DNA from: CAZIXN01 sp039180415
GTDB taxonomy: Bacteria; Planctomycetota; Phycisphaerae; Phycisphaerales; Phycisphaeraceae
Assembly: GCA_039180415.1 (NCBI GenBank)
Contig: JBCDDH010000005.1
Coordinates: forward strand, 10,850-74,849
Direction: 5' to 3'
Length of the DNA stretch: 64,000 bases
Shown here: piece after piece, positions 35,644 to 42,937 of the stretch
Layout: every line of letters starts with the position of its first letter
How positions within the stretch are numbered: the first letter of the stretch is position 1
Translations under genes and position numbers: made by a program
The notes under the pieces: generated by a model
Seen by the model: only the letters and a program-made list of their open reading frames with translations
What the model was told of the DNA's origin: nothing
The model's database searches: none

Positions 35644-36609
35644 GTGGACGATCTGCGCAACGAGCTCGAACTGCTGTGGACCAGGTTGTCGGCGTACTTT
35701 CAGGGCGGGCTGGACGGGGGCTGGCCCTACGTCTTGATCGAGTTGGCGGTGATCTGGGTGGTGATCTACCTGATCCTGCGGTTTTTGCGGGGCACGCGCG
35801 GGGCGCGCGTGGTCAAGGGCGTGGCGCTGCTGCTGATCCTGGGCACGCTGATGGTGCAGGTGCTCGGCGGCGACGAGAAGCTGGCCCGGCTGAACTTTCT
35901 TTACGCCAACTTCCTCGCGTTCGCGTCGATCATGTTGGTGATCGTGTTCCAGCCGGAGCTGCGGCGGGCGTTGGTCCGGCTGGGCGAGGCGCGGCTGTTC
36001 CGTCAGGCCGGCCAGCGTAAGCAGCGTGTGGTCGAAGAGCTGCTCGCGTCGATGGAGTACCTGAGCAACATGAAGGTCGGCGCGCTGATCGCGATCGAAC
36101 GGCAGACCGGGTTGCGGGGCATCATCGAGGCGGGCACGCCGATCGACGCGGAGGTGTCGCGGCAGCTGCTCAACACGATCTTTTGGCCGGGCACGGCGCT
36201 GCACGACTTGGGCGTGGTCATCCGCGGTGACCGGCTGGCGGCGGCGGGGGCGCAGTTCCCGTTGGCCGACCTGTCGGACCTGCCGCAAGAGTTGGGCAGC
36301 CGACACCGCGCGGCGATCGGGTTGAGCCAAGAGGCGGACGCCTTGATCCTGGTCGTGAGCGAAGAGACGGGGACGATCAGCGTGGCCGAGCGGGGCGAGC
36401 TGACGCGGGGGTTGAGCATCGCGGAGCTGCGGACGATCTTGAGCAAGGGCATGACGCAGGTGCAGCTCACGCAGCGGGTGGAAGAGCCGTTGGCGGCCAG
36501 TGCGGACGACGCGCAGGTCGACGCGGCGGGCGAAGCGGCGTCGGCGCCCGAGGGCGGCCCGGAAGACACGTCCGGCGGCCCGTCCGGGGGCGGAAAGGCG
36601 GCCGCATGA
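35644..36609 (+). CDS. cdaA: Diadenylate cyclase, CdaA type
   Basis: Makes cyclic di-AMP from two ATP. The 321-residue product has three N-terminal membrane helices (about residues 24-110) and a DisA_N/DAC domain. The RHR motif is intact (GSRHRAAIG, R220-R222) and SEETGTISVAERGEL matches CdaA. The usual DGA motif is changed: LHDGAV is here LHDLGV (D188 kept, then Leu, Gly). A disordered tail of about 35 residues follows. The start is a GTG. The next gene, a CdaR homologue, overlaps by four bases (ATGA). Confidence 0.88.
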   Translation: MDDLRNELELLWTRLSAYFQGGLDGGWPYVLIELAVIWVVIYLILRFLRGTRGARVVKGVALLLILGTLMVQVLGGDEKLARLNFLYANFLAFASIMLVIVFQPELRRALVRLGEARLFRQAGQRKQRVVEELLASMEYLSNMKVGALIAIERQTGLRGIIEAGTPIDAEVSRQLLNTIFWPGTALHDLGVVIRGDRLAAAGAQFPLADLSDLPQELGSRHRAAIGLSQEADALILVVSEETGTISVAERGELTRGLSIAELRTILSKGMTQVQLTQRVEEPLAASADDAQVDAAGEAASAPEGGPEDTSGGPSGGGKAAA

Positions 36610-37643
36610 CCAAGACACGCAGCTGGCTGGACAAGCTCGAGACGTGGGTCGTGGTGACGCTGATCACGATCCTCGTGTGGCTGTACGCCGAGGGTGCGAT
36701 CGTGGAACGGCACCCCAACGAGCGGGTGACGGTTCGGTTCACGGCGGCGGGGGGCGTGCCGATGTTGATCGAGCCGGATTTGGAGCAGGTGCTGGTGACG
36801 TTCCGCAGCAGCGGGCCGGTGTATCAGCGGTTCCAGTCGTTGACGGCAAACGAGACGATCGACCTGGAGGTCGAGTCGGGCGTGGGTGAAGCGATCGGCC
36901 GACCGCAGACCGTGGACGTGCGTGCACGGCTGGAGGCCGCGCTGTTTACGCCGCTGGGCGTGACGATCGACGAAATCACGCCGGCGTTGGTGGAAGTGAC
37001 GGCGCGGCGTCTGGTGACGCGGACGGTGCCGGTGGTCGTGCGGGACGACGGCTTGGACCTGCGGAGCCCACCGACGGTCGACCCGGCCGCGGTGACGGTG
37101 ACGCTGCCCGAAGACCTGGCGTTGCAGCTGGACACCCTCAACGCGGCGAGCCCGGCGACGGTAGCGGCGACGGTGGACCTGACCCGCGCGGTGGGCGACA
37201 ACCCGCCGCCGCCGGGCGTGGCGAGCGTGGTGAGCGTGGCGATCGAGCCGCCGGTGATCGGGGCGGAAACGATCACGTCGCTGCGGGTGCGCGAAGCGGA
37301 CGTGAGCTACACGCTGGCCAACCGCGAGAGCACGTTGAACCTGACGTCGATGCCGCTGCGTCGGCTGACGCCGTTCGAGTTCCCCTTCGAGATCGTGGTG
37401 AGCAACAACGCGAAGGTGCTCAACGACGTGACGCTGACCGGCCCGGCGGAGACGCTGCGGCGGATCGAGTCGGGTGAGATCGCGGTGTGGGCGGAGTTGC
37501 ATTTCTTCGACGCGACGCTGCTGACGCCGGGTGAAGAGACGGTGACGGTGGCGTACCACCTTCCGGCGGGGGTGAGCGGGCCGCTGAAGCAAGTCAACGT
37601 GGTGTTGCGGGAGCGGGACCCCGTCGGGGTCAGCGGCGAGTAA
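36606..37643 (+). CDS. cdaR: CdaR-like protein with YbbR domains
   Basis: The 345-residue product has one N-terminal membrane anchor (about residues 14-31, WVVVTLITILVWLYAEG) and three to four extracytoplasmic YbbR repeats, for example VTVRFTAAGGVPMLIEPDLE and PFEIVVSNNAKVLNDVTLTGPAE. In Firmicutes CdaR binds and regulates CdaA; the gene order cdaA-cdaR is conserved here, with start and stop overlapping. GlmM, the third member of that operon in Firmicutes, does not follow. Confidence 0.85.
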   Translation: MTKTRSWLDKLETWVVVTLITILVWLYAEGAIVERHPNERVTVRFTAAGGVPMLIEPDLEQVLVTFRSSGPVYQRFQSLTANETIDLEVESGVGEAIGRPQTVDVRARLEAALFTPLGVTIDEITPALVEVTARRLVTRTVPVVVRDDGLDLRSPPTVDPAAVTVTLPEDLALQLDTLNAASPATVAATVDLTRAVGDNPPPPGVASVVSVAIEPPVIGAETITSLRVREADVSYTLANRESTLNLTSMPLRRLTPFEFPFEIVVSNNAKVLNDVTLTGPAETLRRIESGEIAVWAELHFFDATLLTPGEETVTVAYHLPAGVSGPLKQVNVVLRERDPVGVSGE

Positions 37644-37720
37644 GGCTGGGTGAGTAAGCGAGCCGTTCCGTCGCCGCTCGGCCCACGCCCGAGCCTCGTT
37701 CACGACTTACACTCCTGCCC

Positions 37721-38647
37721 ATGCACGCTCTTGAACGCCTCCGCGCGAATGTGCAGTCCTGCTTCTTCGGCAACTACTCGGCGATCGAGCAGGTGCTCGT
37801 GTGCCTGCTCGCGCGGGGCCACGTGTTGATCGAAGACGTGCCGGGCGTCGGCAAGACGACGCTGGCCAATTCACTGGCCAAGAGCCTGGACGCGAGCATG
37901 GCCCGGCTTCAGCTGACGCCGGACATGATGCCCGCGGACATCCTGGGCGTGACCGTTTGGGACCACCGGCAGAGCGAGTTTTCGTTCAAGCCCGGGCCGA
38001 TCTTCGCGAACGTGGTGTTGGCCGACGAGATCAACCGCACCACGCCGCGGACGCAGAGCGCCCTGCTCGAAGCGATGAGCGAGGGGCAGGTCAGCATCGA
38101 CGGGCAGACGCGGCGGCTGCTCGAGCCGTTCCTGGTGATCGCGACGCAGAACCCGTTCGAATTCGAGGGCACGTATTTCCTGCCCGAGTCGCAGCTGGAC
38201 CGTTTCCTCATGAAGCTGTCGCTGGGGTATCCCAGCCCGGCGGACGAGGCGCGCGTGCTGACGATCGACCCGCGGCGCTCGGCGTTGCAGAACCTGCAGC
38301 CGGTGATGACGGCGCAGGAATTGGTGGAGGTGCAACGCAAGACCGAAGAGATCCGTCTGGACCAGACGCTGGTGGAGTACATCGTGGCGCTGGCGACGGC
38401 GACGCGGGACAACGAGCAGCTGCAGCTCGGCGTGTCGCCGCGCGGGACGTTGGCCATGGCGCGGGTCGCGCGGGCGTCGGCGTTCTTGGCGGGCCGTGAT
38501 TACTGCGTGCCGGAGGACATCACGCGGCACGCGGTCGCGGTGTTCGCGCATCGCTGCGTCGGTCGGAGCTTTACGCACGACACGGACGCGACGAACACGC
38601 AGCGGATTATCCGGCAGATTTTGGAGACGGTGCCGAGCCCGGTCTAG
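37721..38647 (+). CDS. MoxR family AAA+ ATPase
   Basis: The 308-residue product is a MoxR-type AAA+ ATPase: Walker A EDVPGVGKTTLAN, Walker B VVLADEINRTTPRTQ, sensor 1 IATQNPFEFEGT, the PESQLDRFLMKLSLGYPSP segment and sensor 2 GVSPRGTLAMARVARA. MoxR proteins act as chaperones for metal-cofactor or stress-related protein maturation and are often followed by DUF58 and von Willebrand A proteins. Here neither follows; a GH15 gene converges instead. Client is unknown. Confidence 0.93.
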   Translation: MHALERLRANVQSCFFGNYSAIEQVLVCLLARGHVLIEDVPGVGKTTLANSLAKSLDASMARLQLTPDMMPADILGVTVWDHRQSEFSFKPGPIFANVVLADEINRTTPRTQSALLEAMSEGQVSIDGQTRRLLEPFLVIATQNPFEFEGTYFLPESQLDRFLMKLSLGYPSPADEARVLTIDPRRSALQNLQPVMTAQELVEVQRKTEEIRLDQTLVEYIVALATATRDNEQLQLGVSPRGTLAMARVARASAFLAGRDYCVPEDITRHAVAVFAHRCVGRSFTHDTDATNTQRIIRQILETVPSPV

Positions 38648-38718
38648 CGGATCGGCAACGATCGCATCCCGAAAGCCCGGGCGGCGCATCGTGGGGATGG
38701 TCGATCAGCGATCACCAT

Positions 38719-40893
38719 TTAAGTGCCCAACTCGCTCCACCGCGCCAAATACTTCGTCACCGTGGACACGACGGTCGCGTGGCTCCACGTCAGCGGCGAC
38801 ACGGACAGCGGCGCGTTGGTCAGCGGGTGGACCTGTTCGGCGAGCACGCCCGACGGCAGCGCGCGGTCGGCAACCCAGCGCAACGCCTCCCCGGCTTGGC
38901 GGAGTTCGTCGCGGTTCTGAGCGCGGGCGATGTCGTAGTCGGCGACCCACAGCGTGCAGATAAACCACGGGTTGCCCGGGATCCGCTCGATGTCGTCGGA
39001 GACCTGGTGGTAGTAGTCGTCGAGGTAGCGGGCGACGCCGCCGACCTTGGTCTTGACCGTCAACCGGTCGCGGACCTGGCTCATGGTGCTCTGAACCTTG
39101 GGGTCTCCGACGGGGAGCATGTCTAGGGCGAAGATCGCGAACATAGAGGCGTCGATGTTGTCGTCGGGCTCGTAGGCGACCTCGGATCCGTTGGGGTCGT
39201 TGGGGGTTTGGCCGGCGAAGAGTTGGCCCATCAGCCGGCCGTTGCGGTCGGCGTCTTCGGGCGTGATGCGGCGGTGGAAGCGTTGGTTCTTTTCGCACCA
39301 GAAGTGTTCGACGAAGGCTTCGGTGATCTCGTCGGCGGCGGCGTTGTAGCGGTCGCGCGGGCCGGGCTGGTCGAAGCGGTGGGCGAAGTGGGCGGCGGCG
39401 CGGAGGCCGGCCACGGCGGTGGCGACGGTGAAAGCGTGCACGCCGTAGCGCTCTTCCCAGAGGTCGTAGCTGGGCAGCGGCAGCTTGGTGGCGGGGTCGC
39501 GGTACTGGACGAGGAAGTTGGCGGCGGGTTCGATGAGGGTGGACCACTTGGGGCGGACGAAGCCGATGTCGGGCTTGCGTTGGTAGTGCCGCCACAGCGC
39601 CCAAAGCACGAGCGCGGTCTCGTCTTCCTGGATGGGCATCTGGGGCCGGCCCTGGCGATCGACCCAGGGGTGCCACGACGAGGCGGGTGAGCCGTCGGGG
39701 TTGTATTTGTGCAGGAACATGCCCCGGCGGTGCAGCCGGCCGTCGCAGAAGCGGAAGAAGCCCTCGGCGACTTCGGGGAAGCCGGCGGCGCTCATCGCGT
39801 CGGCGACGAACGCGCCGTCGCGGGGCCACAGGTACGAGTAGGTGTCGCGGGAGAACTGGAGGATGTCCGAGTCGTTGGCGGCGAGGATCGCGCCGCGGGC
39901 GTCGCACTGGGTCTTGACGGTGAGCAGCGACCGGCGGTAGAGCTGGTGTACGGGGGCGGGCAGCGCGTCGGCGTTCGCGGCGGATGCGCCCGCGGGCTCG
40001 CCGGACCCGCCGCGGGCGTCGCCGTCGAGGTGCAGCGGCCGCTTGCTGTCCAGCCAGAGCTTCCAGTAGCCGCGGGTGCGGTCGATCACGCCGTGCGGAC
40101 TCTCGCGGTGCAAAAACTTGTGCAGGTTGTCCAGGTCGTCGTAGCTCTTGCCGGCCCCGACGACCATGTACACGGTGCGGGTGCCGCCGGCGGGCACGAC
40201 GACGCGGACCATCATGGTCGAGTCGACCGCGCCTTGGGCGATCGGGTTGCCGCCGAGTTGGCCGTCCTCGGCGTCGCGGTACGTGCCCTCGGCGCCGCCG
40301 AAGCCGGAGGTCCCCGTGGCGTATTCGTCGGTCTGCTGATCGCCGTCCTGATAGAAGCAGGCCATCAGGTAGCGGTTCTTGCGGTAGTGGATCAGGCTGC
40401 GGAGCTGGGGGTCGAAGTAAGCGGTGTCGCCGACCTTCGTCCCGTACATGTGGAAGTCGTGGTGGTGGAAGAGCCGGACGGTGCGCGAGCTGTTGGCGTC
40501 GCCGGTCTGGTCGGCGGGCAGGTTCGCGGTGTCGGTGATATCGACGCGGCGGACGAGCAGGCAGCGGTGGAAGTCGACGACGTCGGTGCAGTGCAGCCGG
40601 AGGCGCAGCAGCGGGTGGGTCATGGTGACGTCGGTGGCGAGCGTGTCGGTCTGGTAGCGCAGCGACAGGTCCCAGCCGTCGTCGGACCAGAACAGGCGAC
40701 GCTTGCGGCGCTCGTCGCGGCCGTCGGGGTCTTGCTCGGGATCGACGGGGCAGTCGGCGAAGGCGCCGAAGCGGCAGGGCGCGGCGGCGTGGTTCTCTTG
40801 GCCGACGAACGGGAAATACAGGTCGCGCAATCGGTAGTGCTTGTCGAAGCAGACAAGCATCTGGCCGTTGCCGACGGGGAGGTCGCGGGGCAT
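38719..40893 (-). CDS. Glycoside hydrolase family 15 glucoamylase
   Basis: The 724-residue enzyme has the GH15 layout: an N-terminal beta-sandwich domain (residues 1-280) and an (alpha/alpha)6 barrel. Catalytic-site phrases are YLWPRDGAFVADAMSAAGF, QEDETALVLWALWRHYQ (likely general acid Glu) and EQVHPLTNAPLSVSPLTWSH (likely base Glu). No signal peptide is seen, so it probably acts in the cytoplasm on maltooligosaccharides, glycogen products or trehalose. It converges on the MoxR gene. Confidence 0.9.
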   Translation of the reverse strand: MPRDLPVGNGQMLVCFDKHYRLRDLYFPFVGQENHAAAPCRFGAFADCPVDPEQDPDGRDERRKRRLFWSDDGWDLSLRYQTDTLATDVTMTHPLLRLRLHCTDVVDFHRCLLVRRVDITDTANLPADQTGDANSSRTVRLFHHHDFHMYGTKVGDTAYFDPQLRSLIHYRKNRYLMACFYQDGDQQTDEYATGTSGFGGAEGTYRDAEDGQLGGNPIAQGAVDSTMMVRVVVPAGGTRTVYMVVGAGKSYDDLDNLHKFLHRESPHGVIDRTRGYWKLWLDSKRPLHLDGDARGGSGEPAGASAANADALPAPVHQLYRRSLLTVKTQCDARGAILAANDSDILQFSRDTYSYLWPRDGAFVADAMSAAGFPEVAEGFFRFCDGRLHRRGMFLHKYNPDGSPASSWHPWVDRQGRPQMPIQEDETALVLWALWRHYQRKPDIGFVRPKWSTLIEPAANFLVQYRDPATKLPLPSYDLWEERYGVHAFTVATAVAGLRAAAHFAHRFDQPGPRDRYNAAADEITEAFVEHFWCEKNQRFHRRITPEDADRNGRLMGQLFAGQTPNDPNGSEVAYEPDDNIDASMFAIFALDMLPVGDPKVQSTMSQVRDRLTVKTKVGGVARYLDDYYHQVSDDIERIPGNPWFICTLWVADYDIARAQNRDELRQAGEALRWVADRALPSGVLAEQVHPLTNAPLSVSPLTWSHATVVSTVTKYLARWSELGT

Positions 40894-41030
40894 GGAGGAA
40901 GGATAGATGATTGAGGAGGCGTGAATGTTGATCTCGGGTGCCGCCCCGTAGCCGCGAGAGGCAACGCGACGTCTTCAATCGGCGTTCGCCTTTCTGTCGA
41001 TCTTTTTGCGTCGCGAGCTATGGTTTCGGC

Positions 41031-41855
41031 GTGAGCGAAACGCCTTCCACGTCCACGCCCGACCGTCCCGCCACGATCGCCGGTCCGTGGGCGGTGGCCG
41101 CGACGCTGTCGCTGTTCGTGGTCGTCCCCGCGGTGGTGTTCGTCGCGTGGCAAGTCATGGAGGCGGACTTCGCGGACGTGGAGCGCGAGCCGTTGGTTTG
41201 GTCGCAGCGCACGACGTGGCGCGCGTACGACGTGAAGGCCAAGCCGTTAGAACACGGCGTGATGTCGCAGGCCCGCACCGGCAAGACGTATAAGGATTAC
41301 GGCTTCGCCCCGACCGAGGACCTGGTGGCGTCGATCGCGCGGTGCCGCGCGTTGGCGGAATCGGGCGCGGCGTTTTTTACGGGCGACACGCATGAGGCGT
41401 TGATCGCCGAGTGGGAGTCGGTGGAGGGGCATTTTTACGCGGCGGGTTTGTTGGCGTTGTGGTACGCCGACGCGGTGGCAGCCACGGGCGATGCGTTGGG
41501 AGCCGAGGCTGCGGAGGAGTGGTGGACCCGGGCGTTTGCCGCGGCGCCCGCGGCGCTGGTGCAGTCGGTGCAGGGCACAGGCGGAGCACCGGCGGCGGGG
41601 CAGAACGTCGGCACGATCGCCATCGCGTTCGACACGGTGGACCCGGAGGCCGACGCGATCGATACCGAACTGGTCCTCGTCTTCCCCGGCGTACGCACCG
41701 ACGCGAACGGCGGGTGGTACCTGCCGATCTTCAAGACGATCTTCCGCGTGATCGACCCGGCGTTGGGGCCGCCGGTGCCCAACGACCCGCAGCAGAGCGT
41801 GTGGCTCACACACGTGGGCGGCGTGGGGCGGTTGCCGGTTTTGACGGCGGATTGA
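41031..41855 (+). CDS. Single-pass membrane protein, unknown
   Basis: The 274-residue product begins at a GTG (VSETPSTSTP), followed by one membrane helix (about residues 18-42, PWAVAATLSLFVVVPAVVFVAW). The remainder is probably periplasmic and contains conserved-looking YDVKAKPLEHGVM and a C-terminal IDTELVLVFPGVRTDANGGWYLP, suggesting a beta-rich domain, but I do not recognise the family. An upstream ATG at 40938 in the same frame adds 31 residues with a poor, basic character, so I prefer the GTG. Confidence 0.65.
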   Translation: MSETPSTSTPDRPATIAGPWAVAATLSLFVVVPAVVFVAWQVMEADFADVEREPLVWSQRTTWRAYDVKAKPLEHGVMSQARTGKTYKDYGFAPTEDLVASIARCRALAESGAAFFTGDTHEALIAEWESVEGHFYAAGLLALWYADAVAATGDALGAEAAEEWWTRAFAAAPAALVQSVQGTGGAPAAGQNVGTIAIAFDTVDPEADAIDTELVLVFPGVRTDANGGWYLPIFKTIFRVIDPALGPPVPNDPQQSVWLTHVGGVGRLPVLTAD

Positions 41856-41866
41856 ACGCGGGCACG

Positions 41867-41893
41867 CGCGGGCCGTTGGCCCGCGGCTACCGG
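41867..41893. repeat. REP-like palindrome, sister of 11195-11218
   Basis: CGCGGGCC-GTT-GGCCCGCG is a perfect 8-bp hairpin followed by GCTACCGG. The copy near 11195-11218 has the same GTT loop and GCTACCGG tail, while the stem differs at a paired position (A-T versus G-C). Like the first copy, it lies between two converging genes. Confidence 0.65.
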
Positions 41894-41912
41894 TTCGTGG
41901 TTTTTGCGGTGC

Positions 41913-42641
41913 TTAGAGCACGCCGAAGGCTTGGAGCTGTTCGCGCACGAAAGGAATGGCGTCGTTGCTGCGCGGGACGGTGACGGCGCGCCAGCCGTGG
42001 GCTTGCGCGGCGGCGACGTTGGCGGGCAGGTCGTCGAGGAAGAGGACGGCGTCGCCGGAGAAGCCGGTGTGTCGCTCGAACGCGGCGTAGCAGGCGGGGT
42101 CGGGCTTGGCGTGGCCGAGCAGCTGCGAGGCGAGCGGGAAGTCCAGGCGGTCGATCGGCATGGAGCAGGCGTGGCCGGTGGTGCCGTCGATGTGCTCCCA
42201 GTGGGCGGCGTTGGTGTTGCTCAGGCAGGCGGTGCGGAGCTTGGGGTTGGCGGCTTTGGCGGCGTCCAGGTCGTCGAGCAGCGTGAGAAGGCCCGGCATC
42301 GGGTCGATCAGCCAGCCGTCGAACAGCCGGCGGGCGTCGGCCACGGGCAGCCCCAGCCGCGGCGCGGCAAACGCGAAGAACTCGTCGGTGCTCGTCCGCC
42401 CGGTTTCGTACGCGGCGAACGCGGCTTCGAGGGCGTGGTCGGCGTCGTCGTGGTCGCGGGTGTGGGAGGCAGAGATGTCGCCGCCGAGCGCGGCGGGCAG
42501 CGGGACGCCCGATAACGCGGCGCAGTGGTCCCAGTCGTCGGCGATCCGCAGCAGGACCCGTCCGAGATCGAAGACAACCAGTTCGGGGATCGGCGGGGTC
42601 GGCAAGGTGGCGGGCCTCGATGGGCGGTGTACAGCCGACAA
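41913..42641 (-). CDS. HAD-superfamily phosphatase
   Basis: The 242-residue product is a subclass IA HAD hydrolase: VFDLGRVLLR (first Asp; the second Asp position is Gly), a four-helix cap, CLSNTNAAHW (Ser/Thr motif), GHAKPDPACY (Lys) and VLFLDDLPANV (acidic motif III). The lack of the second catalytic Asp places it with YihX/haloacid dehalogenase-like proteins. The start is probably the TTG at 42641, because AGGAGG lies 8 bases upstream. The very long open frame continuing upstream is an artefact of high GC. The substrate is unknown. Confidence 0.82.
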   Translation of the reverse strand: MSAVHRPSRPATLPTPPIPELVVFDLGRVLLRIADDWDHCAALSGVPLPAALGGDISASHTRDHDDADHALEAAFAAYETGRTSTDEFFAFAAPRLGLPVADARRLFDGWLIDPMPGLLTLLDDLDAAKAANPKLRTACLSNTNAAHWEHIDGTTGHACSMPIDRLDFPLASQLLGHAKPDPACYAAFERHTGFSGDAVLFLDDLPANVAAAQAHGWRAVTVPRSNDAIPFVREQLQAFGVL

Positions 42642-42689
42642 CGCGACGGCCTCCTGATCCCCGGTGTCTGTTCCCTGTTTCCCGAAGAA

Positions 42690-42772
42690 AGGCCGCGGTG
42701 GGATTCGAACCCACGTCTGCTTGCGCAAACGGATTTGCAATCCGTCCCCTTGGTCCACTCGGGCACGCGGCC
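42690..42772 (-). tRNA. trnC: tRNA-Cys (GCA), long variable arm
   Basis: The cloverleaf is complete: acceptor GGCCGCG / CGCGGCC, D arm, anticodon stem ACGGA / TCCGT with loop TTGCAAA (anticodon GCA), T arm GTGGG-TTCGAAT-CCCAC and discriminator T73, a Cys identity element. The region between anticodon stem and T stem is 14 bases and can pair as TTGC-GCAA-GCAG, giving an 83-base, class II-shaped tRNA, unlike the usual short-arm tRNA-Cys. CCA is not encoded. Confidence 0.93.
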
Positions 42773-42937
42773 GACGAATCGCGGATTGTAGCAAGCCGCG
42801 GCAGGCCGGGAACGGGGCTGGCGGGTGATGCGAGGTTCGGATCGAGACGATGACAGGGGTATGGATCGTGGTCGGTCGGCGGAGCGCCGGCGGGCCTGAT
42901 TTTGGGTTGGAGTTTCCTCGGAGAACGCGGAAGCCGC

